Shown one piece after another: positions 45,946-55,359 of a stretch of DNA of 59,224 nt (positions are counted from its first letter, which is position 1; every line of letters starts with the position of its first letter). Location: positions 1 to 59,224 of the forward strand of contig CANMFQ010000025.1 in the NCBI GenBank assembly GCA_947497145.1, read 5' to 3'. The notes beneath the pieces were generated by a model that worked only from the letters and a program-made list of their open reading frames with translations, ran no database searches and was not told where the DNA came from. Both the position numbers and the translations under genes were made by a program. Source of the DNA: an uncultured Flavobacteriaceae bacterium. Lineage in GTDB: Bacteria > Bacteroidota > Bacteroidia > Flavobacteriales > Flavobacteriaceae.

Positions 45946-46195
45946 GAAGTTTGCCTATACCTTGGCAAGGAAGATGGTTATTGTTATAGCGTTCTACAGC
46001 CATCTTTGTTGCAGAAAACCCTATAATGAAGAAAAATTTGGTATGAATATCATACTATTTTCAAGTATTTAGTAGACTTTACCCCTATTTCCTTCTTTTT
46101 GGGCACAAAAGTATCCAAGCAAACCATTATATTTGAATAAACTTAAAACATAAACCCTCGGGGGATTCGTTTATCGAAAAACCATAAAAGTGCCT

Positions 46196-46265
46196 GAGCC
46201 GTATGCTGGAAAACTCGCACGTACGGTTCTTAGGGGGCTTACGCTATCTGGTGCGGTAATTTCAC
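46196..46265 (+). mobile_element. Group II intron domain V and VI remnant, plus strand
   Basis: GAGCCGTATGCTGGAAAACT (46196-46215) and CGCACGTACGGTTC (46216-46229) form a textbook domain V hairpin. TTAGGGGG and a short TTACGC/GCGGTAA stem, probably domain VI, follow. It differs in sequence from the minus-strand remnants, so it comes from another intron type. It lies between a type 2 leader and the next gene. No intron-encoded protein remains. Confidence 0.8.
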
Positions 46266-46274
46266 AAAAAACGA

Positions 46275-47183
46275 ATGAACAGATTAATAATAGTAATTTT
46301 TCTTCTTCTAACCGCAAGTTTTGGATTCGCTCAAAACGGCAGGGTTTTATCCAAAACTCTTGTGGATTTATCAACAACCCCAATTTGGAATAGAATTTCT
46401 AAAAACGACACGTTAAAAACAGCTTTTGAGCACTTAAATAATATTGACTTTTATTCCATCAGCTATCAAAGCGATTCATTAAAAGTTCGTGGAATATTAG
46501 TAGAGCCAAAAAAAGTTGGAAAATACCCCGTTGTTATTTTTAATAGAGGCGGGAACCGAGACTTTGCTCCATTAAATATATCTACATTGATTAATTTAAC
46601 TTCAAAATTGGCTAATCAAGGTTACGTAATTATCGGGAGTAATTATCGAGAAAAAGATGAGTTCGGAGGTGCGGAATTAAATGACGTACTGAATTTAACA
46701 GAAACCATAAAGCATTTAGAAAAAGCCGACCCGAATTGTATAGGCATGTATGGTTGGTCAAGAGGCGGTATAATGACATATCTTTCTCTAAAAGAATCCG
46801 ACAAAATAAAAACTGCCATTGTAGGTAATTCGGTTACCGATTTATTTCAGTTAATCGAGGACAGGCCTAAAATGGAAACAGGAGTTATTGCTGAATGTGT
46901 TCCAAATTATTGGAAAAATAAGGACGTAGAACTAAAAAAACGTTCTGCAATCTTCTGGGCAGACCAGCTGAACCAAAATAGCAGTCTTTTAGTTCTAGCG
47001 GCTACTGAAGACCAATATGCAAATTATGAACAAGCTGAAAAATTTGCTGAAAAATTGAGTGAATTAAAATATAATTTCCAATTTAGAAAGTTCCAGACGG
47101 ACCATTTTTTTACGGGAAAAAGAAAAGAATTGGATGAATTAGTAATCAACTGGTTCAATCGAGAGTTAAAAAACTACCGCTAA
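46275..47183 (+). CDS. Exported alpha/beta hydrolase (peptidase S9-like)
   Basis: The 302-residue protein has a signal peptide (LIIVIFLLLTASFGFAQ). The hydrolase has the nucleophile motif YGWSRGG (about 158-164), acid in LAATEDQYANYE (about 254) and His in KFQTDHFF (about 275), so the triad looks complete. VEPKKVGKYPVVIFNRGG is the oxyanion-hole strand. It is most like the catalytic domain of prolyl-oligopeptidase relatives without a propeller. It probably acts in the periplasm; the substrate is unknown. Confidence 0.8.
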   Translation: MNRLIIVIFLLLTASFGFAQNGRVLSKTLVDLSTTPIWNRISKNDTLKTAFEHLNNIDFYSISYQSDSLKVRGILVEPKKVGKYPVVIFNRGGNRDFAPLNISTLINLTSKLANQGYVIIGSNYREKDEFGGAELNDVLNLTETIKHLEKADPNCIGMYGWSRGGIMTYLSLKESDKIKTAIVGNSVTDLFQLIEDRPKMETGVIAECVPNYWKNKDVELKKRSAIFWADQLNQNSSLLVLAATEDQYANYEQAEKFAEKLSELKYNFQFRKFQTDHFFTGKRKELDELVINWFNRELKNYR

Positions 47184-47187
47184 AAAT

Positions 47188-47275
47188 AACTAAGCCTTCG
47201 CGTGGCCAGCACTACCCAACATGATGGCGCTGTTGACTGAACCGGCTGCTTTGCCGATACTATGGGGATTGCTTT
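47188..47275 (+). repeat. Array element E, copy 7
   Basis: AACTAAGCCTTCGCGTGGCC, then CATGATGGCGCTGTTGACTG, CGGCTGCTTTGCCG and ATACTATGGGGATTGC. The first hairpin is decayed here (GGCCAGCACTACC). It joins directly to a type 2 leader. Confidence 0.65.
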
Positions 47276-47276
47276 G

Positions 47277-47388
47277 GTTAAGGCCTTTTTTAAGTGCTTT
47301 GGGGTCATAGTTCTTCCAAAAACAACAAAAATTTACACCCATTTAGCAACAACTACTTTTAAATCGATTAAAAATCCCTTAGATTAGA
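47277..47388 (+). repeat. Array leader type 2, copy before the helicase unit
   Basis: It shares AGTGCTTTGGGGTCATAG, TTCTTCCAAAAACAACAA, CAACAACTACTTTTAAATCG and the core AAATCCCTTAGATTAG (47372-47387) with the other copies. It ends about 70 bases before the helicase start. Confidence 0.7.
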
Positions 47389-47455
47389 TTCTCTAAAAAA
47401 AAGAATCTCAACACTTGCACAATATTGTTTTCATAATTGTAAAACATACAACACA

Positions 47456-50173
47456 TTGAACGAATTTCCAAAAGACATTAAATTCAAATATAGTTGGAGA
47501 AAATACCAACAACGTGTGCTTAATGAATTAGAAAATCATTTATCTGACGACCACTTACATATTATTGCTCCTCCAGGTTCGGGAAAAACAATACTGGGAC
47601 TAGAAGTTGCAATCAGACTAAATAAACCAACATTAATTCTTGCACCAACGATAGCCATTAGAAACCAATGGATTCAGAGATTTTGTGAATTATTTTTACA
47701 AAAAAGTAATACGCCTGATTGGATTTCAAGAGATATTAGAAATCCTAAATTTATTACGGTAGTTACGTACCAAGGTTTACACGCAGCTTGTAATAATTTG
47801 CGAATTAAGGAAGAAGAAAGCGAAGAGGACATCGAAGAAGTTGAAGAAGAGCCCCTAACTTATCTACAATTAGAGAACATAGTCAAGAAACTAAAAGCAC
47901 AAAAAATTAAAACTATAGTTGTTGACGAAGCTCACCATTTAAAAAACGAATGGTGGCAAACATTAACAAAAGTAAAAGAAGGGATCAAACCTATTATTGT
48001 AGGTCTAACTGCAACACCTCCTTACGATGTATCTATTTCAGAATGGCAAAGATATCTTGAGTTAAATGGTCCAGTTGATGCCGAAATCTCAGTCCCCGAA
48101 TTAATAATTGAAGGTGACTTATGCCCTCATCAGGACTATATTCATTTTACACTCCCTACAGAAGAGGAAAACGAAAATATAAGAACATTTAGGGAGAATA
48201 TTCGAAGAATATTTTCAGAAATAAAACAAGACAAAACATTAATCAAAGCAATTGAAAACCACCCCATTTGGTTAAACCCCATAAATCAGCTAGATTGGAT
48301 TTACAGCAATCTTCCCTACTATTCTGCTTGTTTAATTTTTCTTAATGCTAATAAAATACAAATCCCAAAAACAAACCTAAAAGTGATTGGAGATAAAAAT
48401 CTAAAAATCCCTAAACTTGATTACAATTGGATTGAAACGATTTTAGACTTTTATCTATATAAAGAAAAAGAGCATTTTGCTGAATTTGAAAAACATAAAA
48501 AAAGCCTTGAAAACAAATTAAGAAGATTCGGAGCAATCGAAAAAAAGAAAATTAATTTTTCGCAGAATAAAAAGGTTACTGGTTTTTTAACTTCAAGTAT
48601 TAGCAAATTAAATGGTATTAAAGATATAGTTAATTTTGAGTATAATCAATTAGGTAAAGATTTAAGGATGGTAATCCTTTCTGATTTTATTCGTAAAGAA
48701 TTTTTCGTTCACACCTCAGAAAACAACACCGAATTAAATAAAATAGGCATAATCCCTATTTTTGAAAAACTACGAAGACAGAACATTGACCATAAAAAAA
48801 TTGGAGTCCTAACGGGTTCAATTATCATCATACCAAAATCAGCATTCCCTTTATTTCAAGCCAAAGCACGAGAATTAGGAATTACAAAAATCAATTCTTC
48901 TACAGTACCTTATGATGCAAATTACATTCAAATTAATCAATCTGAGCAATTAAAAAACGATATAATAAATATTGTAACACAAATTTTTCAAGGTGGTGAA
49001 ATTGAAGTTTTAATAGGCACTAAATCTCTGCTTGGTGAAGGCTGGGATGCTCCAGCAATTAATTCTTTAATATTAGCAAGTTTTGTAGGTTCGTTTGTCC
49101 TTTCAAATCAAATGAGAGGAAGAGCCATTAGAACACAAAATGGCAATAGTGATAAAACAGGTAATATTTGGCATTTGGTTACAATAGACCAAACTTCAAC
49201 AACAGGTGGAGATGATTTTGAGTTATTAAAGAGAAGGTTTAGAGGTTTTGTAGGTGTTTCATTTATGGAAGATGCAGGGATTGAAAACGGAATCAATCGA
49301 TTAAATTTACCCGAAAACATATATTTAAAGGAAGAAGCAGAGAAAAAGAATATAGAAATGTTCTCTTATGCAGCCGATAGAGAAAGTTTAAAACAAAGGT
49401 GGGAAACAGCGCTGAAAAGTGGAGTAACCCTTGTTGAAGAAATTAAAATTCCATTTAAAGAAGAAAAAGAATACAAAGCCATTAAATCATTATACTTTTA
49501 TAAAACAATCGGAAATCTATTAGCTACTTTAGGTTCTGGGCTAGTTGGTTTTGGTCTAGAAAGTCTACAAGGCCTTGGACGAGCCGCGAAGAATATGAGA
49601 TCTATCCAAGATTTATATTTTTATCTTGCCATAATTGGGGCAACTGGTGTAGCTATATTCGGAAGATTTACGTTAAAAACATTATGGCTATACTTAAAGT
49701 ACAGAGATATCTCAAAAGACATTCAACAAATAGGAAATGCTTTGTTAAATGCATTAATAAAAGCGGGAATAATTCACACGAATAACTCCAACCTAAGAGT
49801 TAAAACCACCATAAATGATTGGGGTGCTGTTTTTTGCCATTTAGAAGGTGGTACAACATTTGAAAAATCAACTTTCGTAAACTCCCTTAAAGAAATTATT
49901 AACCCTATTGACAATCCAAGATATGTAATAATTAGAAAGAATATGTTTATGATGTTTTTGCAGCAAAAAGATTATCACTCAGTACCTGATATATTGGGCA
50001 AGAACAAAAAATTGGCAGAATTCTTTAAAAATCAATGGCTCCGACTTGTTGGTAATTGCGAATTAATATTTACGCGAACAATTGAAGGAAGAAAAGCCCT
50101 ATTGAAATCAAGAGTAAAATCTTTATCTTCTAAATTTGAAGAAAAAGCCGAACATGTGAACAAATGGAGATAG
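47456..50173 (+). CDS. SF2 DEAH-type helicase fused to a membrane-spanning C-terminal region
   Basis: The 905-residue protein has no ATG near the start; TTG 47456 is the best start. SF2 motifs are complete: I APPGSGKT (38-45), II VVDEAHH (about 158), III GLTATPP (about 181), V GTKSLLGEGWDAPA (about 520) and VI NQMRGRAIRTQ (about 550). An acidic insert (EEESEEDIEEVEEE) precedes motif II. After the helicase core, two hydrophobic segments (about 683-702 and 720-745) span the membrane, followed by about 160 residues with a helical Lys-rich end. Helicase plus membrane anchor suggests a defence role, but no partner genes are visible. It is the last unit of array B. Confidence 0.8.
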   Translation: MNEFPKDIKFKYSWRKYQQRVLNELENHLSDDHLHIIAPPGSGKTILGLEVAIRLNKPTLILAPTIAIRNQWIQRFCELFLQKSNTPDWISRDIRNPKFITVVTYQGLHAACNNLRIKEEESEEDIEEVEEEPLTYLQLENIVKKLKAQKIKTIVVDEAHHLKNEWWQTLTKVKEGIKPIIVGLTATPPYDVSISEWQRYLELNGPVDAEISVPELIIEGDLCPHQDYIHFTLPTEEENENIRTFRENIRRIFSEIKQDKTLIKAIENHPIWLNPINQLDWIYSNLPYYSACLIFLNANKIQIPKTNLKVIGDKNLKIPKLDYNWIETILDFYLYKEKEHFAEFEKHKKSLENKLRRFGAIEKKKINFSQNKKVTGFLTSSISKLNGIKDIVNFEYNQLGKDLRMVILSDFIRKEFFVHTSENNTELNKIGIIPIFEKLRRQNIDHKKIGVLTGSIIIIPKSAFPLFQAKARELGITKINSSTVPYDANYIQINQSEQLKNDIINIVTQIFQGGEIEVLIGTKSLLGEGWDAPAINSLILASFVGSFVLSNQMRGRAIRTQNGNSDKTGNIWHLVTIDQTSTTGGDDFELLKRRFRGFVGVSFMEDAGIENGINRLNLPENIYLKEEAEKKNIEMFSYAADRESLKQRWETALKSGVTLVEEIKIPFKEEKEYKAIKSLYFYKTIGNLLATLGSGLVGFGLESLQGLGRAAKNMRSIQDLYFYLAIIGATGVAIFGRFTLKTLWLYLKYRDISKDIQQIGNALLNALIKAGIIHTNNSNLRVKTTINDWGAVFCHLEGGTTFEKSTFVNSLKEIINPIDNPRYVIIRKNMFMMFLQQKDYHSVPDILGKNKKLAEFFKNQWLRLVGNCELIFTRTIEGRKALLKSRVKSLSSKFEEKAEHVNKWR

Positions 50174-50812
50174 AAAACCAACAATTATCCATCTTATCCA
50201 ATAACTCACCTCCCCCACTTTAAAAACCCTTGAGCTTATTTATTGCTCTGAACTCACCTACTTGCATCTAAAAACCCATTTCGCTCTTATATTGCCCTAA
50301 AACCCGCTTTGGTCACTCAAAAACCTATTAAAGGTTAAAAGCACTACTACCCTACCTTATATATAGTACTCATAACAACAAGCTCTATAAAAAGCATAAT
50401 GGGGAACAAATGCATACTTCGCGTTCAATTTTGGGGCAAAAGTGACCTACTTCTTAGCGTCAAACATTCAAAAAGTAAGAAAAAAACTACAATAAAATAG
50501 AAAATTCATTAAATTTACCATATCGTTTTTGTCAATAAAATAAAACTAACAGAAAAAAAAACTGCTAACTGTATCAAAAAATAATTCCCAATTATATGTT
50601 AAATACTATAAATCAGCAGCTTCCTTTTAGCGCTACTTTATACCCATTTTAAATTAGGTTTTTAAGGCAAAAAAACGGGATTTAACTGGTCAAAAACTGA
50701 TGAAATAAGATTGAAAAATCGTACCTTTATATATACTTTCTAAGTAGCTCTTCTAGCCATTTTCTAGGTATAAATAACTGCGTAAATAATTGTATCTGTT
50801 AACTATCTAACT
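50174..50812. other. 639-bp intergenic region between array B and the nap operon
   Basis: No gene or array element is recognisable. Short direct repetitions of AAAACCC.T and TATTGC.CT lie at 50225-50320. A weak -7-like TACCTTTA at 50722-50729 may belong to the porin promoter. The region probably contains the nap operon control sequences; I see no clear Crp/Fnr palindrome. Confidence 0.4.
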
Positions 50813-52081
50813 ATGAAAATCTATAACTATTTTCAACTCGTAGCATGCTTTTTTATCCTTACATCTGTACATGGTCAATTAAAAGTTGATGCTGAACTTC
50901 GCCCTCGTTTCGAATACCGCCACGGATTCAAAACTCTTTTTCCTGATAATACTGATGCCGCGGCATTCATATCGCAGCGCACTCGGCTAAACACAGCCTA
51001 CAGCGCTGATAAACTAGACTTCTACCTCAGCATACAAGATATTCGTGTTTGGGGTGATGTATCGCAATTAAACAGTGCCGATGCTAATGGCCTGGGTATT
51101 CACCAAGCATGGGGACAAATACACTTCACTCCTGACTGTTCTATTAAGCTAGGTCGGCAAGTACTGGCATACGATGACCAACGTATTTTTGGTGGTGTAG
51201 GTTGGGCGCAACAAGCAAGAAGTCATGACGCTGCCTTATTGAAATACCATAAAGAACGGTTCGCATTAGATGTAGGTTTTGCCTTCAATCAAAATGGCGA
51301 GGCATTAACGGGTACTACCCTAACCGTTCCTAACACCTACAAAAGCATGCAATTTGCATGGTTACATAATGATTGGAACAACCTAAAAGCTAGCTTTTTA
51401 CTCTTAAACAATGGAGTACAGTTTATTGATGCCAACAACAACCTTAATAATGAAACCAGATATAGCCAAACAATTGGTACTCATTTAAAATATAAGGCTG
51501 ACAAATTGGGTATCGCCTCTAACCTGTATTACCAATTTGGAAACGATAAAGGTGATAATGATTTAAGTGCGTACCTTTTATCGCTGGAGGCTGATTATAG
51601 TATCTCTCCAAAATGGAAAGCGTCTTTAGGAGGCGAATTACTGAGTGGTAATGATAACGGAGGACCATCTAACGGCACCAACAATGCCTTTACCCCTTTC
51701 TATGGCACCAATCATAAATTTAATGGCCTTATGGATTATTTTTATGTGGGTAACCATGCCAATAATGTGGGTCTTGTTGATTTATACCTTGGGTCCGTTT
51801 TTAAACTTTCAGCAAAATCATCACTAAATGCACGATTTCACAGTTTTTCAGCTGCAGCAGACATAGCTAGTACTAATTCTAAAAAATTGGGTGAAGAGCT
51901 TGATTTGGTTTTCAATTACAACTTCAGTAAAGACATCAACATTAAAGCAGGATATTCGGTTTTATTTGCTTCAGAAGGCATGGAAGTACTTAAAAACAAT
52001 ACTGATGATAATGGCAATTATTGGGGCTGGGCAATGGTAACCATAAAACCATCGCTTTTCACTTCAAAAAAAGAAGACTAG
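50813..52081 (+). CDS. Alginate-export-like porin heading the nap operon
   Basis: The 422-residue outer-membrane protein has a signal peptide (FFILTSVHGQ). LKVDAELRPRFEYRHGFKTL is followed by FISQRTRLNTAY and LDFYLSIQDIRVWGDV, the start of alginate export/OprD-like barrels. The QAWGQIHFTPDCSIKLGRQV and DDQRIFGGVGW segments also fit that family. Here it probably lets nitrate or nitrite cross the outer membrane, because the stop codon is two bases from napD and the whole cluster is one operon. The substrate assignment is inference. Confidence 0.8.
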   Translation: MKIYNYFQLVACFFILTSVHGQLKVDAELRPRFEYRHGFKTLFPDNTDAAAFISQRTRLNTAYSADKLDFYLSIQDIRVWGDVSQLNSADANGLGIHQAWGQIHFTPDCSIKLGRQVLAYDDQRIFGGVGWAQQARSHDAALLKYHKERFALDVGFAFNQNGEALTGTTLTVPNTYKSMQFAWLHNDWNNLKASFLLLNNGVQFIDANNNLNNETRYSQTIGTHLKYKADKLGIASNLYYQFGNDKGDNDLSAYLLSLEADYSISPKWKASLGGELLSGNDNGGPSNGTNNAFTPFYGTNHKFNGLMDYFYVGNHANNVGLVDLYLGSVFKLSAKSSLNARFHSFSAAADIASTNSKKLGEELDLVFNYNFSKDINIKAGYSVLFASEGMEVLKNNTDDNGNYWGWAMVTIKPSLFTSKKED

Positions 52082-52083
52082 TT

Positions 52084-52320
52084 ATGCCTATAAAAAGTTA
52101 TTTAGTACATCCGCATGATGGTAAAAAAGAAGTGCTTGCGCATGCCTTAGCTGCCATTACTGAATGTGAAGTACTACCCGCCGAAAACAAAGATGTAATC
52201 GTTCTGGTAACAGAAACCGATACTAAAATAGAAGAAGAAATATTAAAAGAAAAATTAGAAGCTATACCTAGCATAAAGTTATTGGCTATGGTTTCGGGTT
52301 TTGACGCTCCAAAAAACTAA
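52084..52320 (+). CDS. napD: NapD-like chaperone
   Basis: The 78-residue protein starts at ATG 52084; the longer frame from 52021 overlaps the porin and is unlikely. It has the ferredoxin-like beta-alpha-beta pattern of NapD (IKSYLVHPHDGKKEVLAHAL, IKLLAMVSGFD). NapD binds the Tat signal of NapA and guards cofactor loading in the cytoplasm. It lies between porin and napA with gaps of 2 and 6 bases. Confidence 0.75.
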   Translation: MPIKSYLVHPHDGKKEVLAHALAAITECEVLPAENKDVIVLVTETDTKIEEEILKEKLEAIPSIKLLAMVSGFDAPKN

Positions 52321-52326
52321 CACATT

Positions 52327-54657
52327 ATGTACCAATCCGTTCAGACAAACCGACGAAGTTTTATTAAAAAAATGGCCATGCTCTCAGCAATGACAGCTGC
52401 TGCTTCCATGTTTCCAGGTATACTATTTGCCGAAGAACAAGAACGTGGCATACCTGAGGGTGCCAACTTAGATTGGAAAAAAACACCTTGTAGATTTTGC
52501 GGCGTTGGTTGTGGGGTACTTGTAGGTACTGAAAACGGAAAAGCCATAGCCGTGAAGGGAGACCCAAAATCACCTGTAAACAAAGGCTTATGCTGCGTAA
52601 AAGGTTATCACTCTATTTTAGCATTATACGGCAAAGACCGCCTTACCAAGCCCTTGGTTAAAAAAAATGGCACCTATGTAGAAACAAGTATGAAAGAAGC
52701 GCTTGATTTAGTTGCTTCAAAAATGCAAGAAACCATTAAAGACCATGGTAAAGATGCTGTATCTATTTATGGTTCGGGTCAATGGACTATTCCTGATGGT
52801 TATGCTGCTTCAAAATTATTTAAAGGCTGTATTGGTACAAATAATGTAGAGGCCAACGCGCGCTTGTGTATGGCAACTGCCGTAACTGGTTTCTTGACCT
52901 CTTTTGGTATTGATGAACCTATGGGCTGCTATGAAGATATAGACCATGCTGATACCTTTGTACTCTGGGGTAATAATATGGCAGAAATGCACCCCGTATT
53001 GTTTTCAAGATTGCTTGACCAACGCTTAAAACGAGGAGTAAAAATCATTGATTTTGCTACCAGAACAACGCGTACAAGTATGGCAGCCGATAAATCTATT
53101 CTCTTTAATCCGCAAAGTGATTTGGCTGTAGGAAATGCTATTTGCTATGAAATTATTAAAAATGGATGGACCAATGACCAATTTATTGAAGCGCATTGCA
53201 ACTTTAATAAAGGGCTAACCAATATGGGCTATGGCCTTGAAGACAACTATAAATTTACCGATAAACCTGAAAAAATAAGCTTTGAAGATTACAAAAATTT
53301 CCTCGAAGACTACACGCCGGAAAAGGCGTCAAAAATATCAGGGGTATCAGTAAAAGATATCAAATATTTAGCTACTCATTTTGGTGACCCCAACAAAAAG
53401 GTAATGTCTTTTTGGTGCATGGGGCCTAACCAGCACTCACGTGGCACATGGATGAACAACATCATTTATAATATTCACCTGCTAACAGGAAAAATTTCTG
53501 AGCCCGGTAATAGTCCGTTTTCACTAACCGGGCAACCCAGTGCTTGTGGTACCGTTCGTGAAGTGGGTACCTTAACTCATAAACTCCCTCATGGAGTGGT
53601 AATGAACAAAGAGCACCGTGAATTTGCAGCAAAAATATGGGATGTTCCTGTTGAAAATATATCACCAAAACCCACCTATCATACGGTTGAAATGTTTCGC
53701 GCTTTAGACCGTGGAGATATTCGCTTTATGTGGATTCAAGTAACTAATCCTATGGTGACCATGCCCAAGCTAAAACGCTATCGCGATGGAGCTAAAAAAG
53801 AAGGGCGTTTTATTGTGGTTTCTGATATTTATCCTACACCAACTACCGATATTGCTGATGTTATACTCCCCTCTGCCATGTGGATTGAACGTGAGGGTAT
53901 GTATGGTAATTCAGAACGTCGTACTCAGTACTTTGAACAAATGATAGACCCACCAGGGGAGGCTATGAGCGATACTTGGCAACTTATTGAAGTAGCGAAA
54001 CGTATGGGCTTTGAAAAGCAATTTCACTATAAGGAAGAAACGCACATCAGTGAAATTTACAACGAATATCGTAGGCATCACGAAGGCAAAAAACATAATA
54101 TGGCTCCCCTTGAGGTGTTAAAATCACAGCCTGGCGCCATGTGGCCTTATGTAGATGGAAAATCTACCCAATGGCGATTTAATGCCAAATATGACCCCGC
54201 CTGTAGTAATGGTAAAGATTTTCATTTCTACGGAAAAAAAGATGGTAAAGCCGTTATTTGGCAACGCCCATATGAGCCAGCAGCCGAAGAACCCGATGCT
54301 GAATACCCCTATTGGTTATGCACCGGCCGTGTGGTTGAACATTGGCATACTGGTTCAATGACGCGGCGTATACCGGTATTACACCAAGCCATGCCGCACG
54401 CTTACGTAGAGCTCAACCCCGGTGATGCTAAACGTATGCAAATACGAACAGGCGATATGGTAAAACTCACCACTCGACGTGGTAGTATCACCATGCCTGC
54501 ATCGGTTAATGAAAGAGGTGTGCCTGCACCCATGCAAGTTTTTGTGCCTTTCTTTGATGAGAATATGCTCATTAATGACATTACTTTAGATTCTTTTTGC
54601 CCCATATCTAAAGAGCCCGATTATAAAAAGTGTGCTGTTAAAGTAGAAAAGGCTTAA
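52327..54657 (+). CDS. napA: Periplasmic nitrate reductase catalytic subunit
   Basis: The 776-residue molybdopterin enzyme has a Tat signal (NRRSFIKKMAM, Arg 9-10). The [4Fe-4S] ligands are Cys 55, 58, 62 and 89 or 90 (CRFCGVGC, LCCVKG). The Mo-ligating Cys 181 lies in NARLCMATAV, with Cys as expected for Nap. MSFWCMGPNQHSRGTWMNN and the C-terminal cofactor domain (CTGRVVEHWHTGSMTRR) are also typical. It reduces nitrate to nitrite in the periplasm with electrons from NapB. The length matches the single-subunit NapA type. Confidence 0.95.
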   Translation: MYQSVQTNRRSFIKKMAMLSAMTAAASMFPGILFAEEQERGIPEGANLDWKKTPCRFCGVGCGVLVGTENGKAIAVKGDPKSPVNKGLCCVKGYHSILALYGKDRLTKPLVKKNGTYVETSMKEALDLVASKMQETIKDHGKDAVSIYGSGQWTIPDGYAASKLFKGCIGTNNVEANARLCMATAVTGFLTSFGIDEPMGCYEDIDHADTFVLWGNNMAEMHPVLFSRLLDQRLKRGVKIIDFATRTTRTSMAADKSILFNPQSDLAVGNAICYEIIKNGWTNDQFIEAHCNFNKGLTNMGYGLEDNYKFTDKPEKISFEDYKNFLEDYTPEKASKISGVSVKDIKYLATHFGDPNKKVMSFWCMGPNQHSRGTWMNNIIYNIHLLTGKISEPGNSPFSLTGQPSACGTVREVGTLTHKLPHGVVMNKEHREFAAKIWDVPVENISPKPTYHTVEMFRALDRGDIRFMWIQVTNPMVTMPKLKRYRDGAKKEGRFIVVSDIYPTPTTDIADVILPSAMWIEREGMYGNSERRTQYFEQMIDPPGEAMSDTWQLIEVAKRMGFEKQFHYKEETHISEIYNEYRRHHEGKKHNMAPLEVLKSQPGAMWPYVDGKSTQWRFNAKYDPACSNGKDFHFYGKKDGKAVIWQRPYEPAAEEPDAEYPYWLCTGRVVEHWHTGSMTRRIPVLHQAMPHAYVELNPGDAKRMQIRTGDMVKLTTRRGSITMPASVNERGVPAPMQVFVPFFDENMLINDITLDSFCPISKEPDYKKCAVKVEKA

Positions 54658-54660
54658 CTC

Positions 54661-55359
54661 ATGAAAAGAACTGTAATCATTTCGCTATTTGCCATCCTCT
54701 TTGTTGGTTTTCTTATCAATTGGATTTATAGTTACCAAAAAGGTTTAGAAGAAGCCTACATTCCTATTTCCGAAGAAAAAGAAGTACCCATAATTCCCTC
54801 AGAAAAGGCTGTTTTTGAGCGTTCAGAATTTGCTTTAGACTATTTACGTATGCCTGTTAATGAAAACCACCAACGAACATTGGCTACGTATTATCAAAAC
54901 AGAGCCTATTCAGGAGCTCCACCAAGCATTCCTCATGCTGTTTCTGACAAACGAACTATGGGCGGCAAAGTATGCTTACAATGCCATGAAAATGGTGGTT
55001 TTGTAGATAAATTCAATGCGTATGCCCCCGTAACCCCGCATCCGCAGATGGTCAATTGCAAACAATGTCATGTAGAACAACAAACGCAAAACACCTTCAA
55101 GCCGTCAAATTTTTATAAAAAACCAGCACCAGCAGTTGGTGTTAATAATGCCTTACCGGGCAGTCCACCAGCAATTCCGCATCAATTGCAAATGCGCGAA
55201 AATTGCCTATCATGCCATGCAGGACCAGCTGCCGTAAAAGAAATTAGAGTAAATCACCCCGATAGAATAAACTGCAGACAATGTCATGTACCCATAAAGC
55301 GAAGCTATGAAAATGCATCACTTTTTGTACGTGCAAATGCAAATACAGCCAGCAAATGA
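54661..55359 (+). CDS. napB: NapB-like cytochrome c with two tandem NapB modules (four hemes)
   Basis: The N-terminal membrane/signal helix (TVIISLFAILFVGFLINWIY) is followed by two similar modules. Module 1 (about 85-150) has PPSIPH, CLQCH (105-109), THP-type His (TPHP, 127) and CKQCH (133-137). Module 2 (about 168-215) has PPAIPH, CLSCH (182-186), NHP (199) and CRQCH (205-209). Classical NapB has one such module with two hemes, so this is an internal duplication with four CxxCH sites and matching distal His. It should pass electrons to NapA. The first 4 bases of the next gene overlap its stop (ATGA). Confidence 0.85.
   Translation: MKRTVIISLFAILFVGFLINWIYSYQKGLEEAYIPISEEKEVPIIPSEKAVFERSEFALDYLRMPVNENHQRTLATYYQNRAYSGAPPSIPHAVSDKRTMGGKVCLQCHENGGFVDKFNAYAPVTPHPQMVNCKQCHVEQQTQNTFKPSNFYKKPAPAVGVNNALPGSPPAIPHQLQMRENCLSCHAGPAAVKEIRVNHPDRINCRQCHVPIKRSYENASLFVRANANTASK

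Noticed and set aside
46190-46393. 67-aa ORF crossing the plus-strand domain V
   Set aside because: Its sequence is explained by the domain V hairpin and by another frame of the hydrolase signal peptide.
52021-52320. Longer 99-aa frame for NapD
   Set aside because: It would overlap the porin end by 61 bases. The internal ATG at 52084 gives the normal NapD length.
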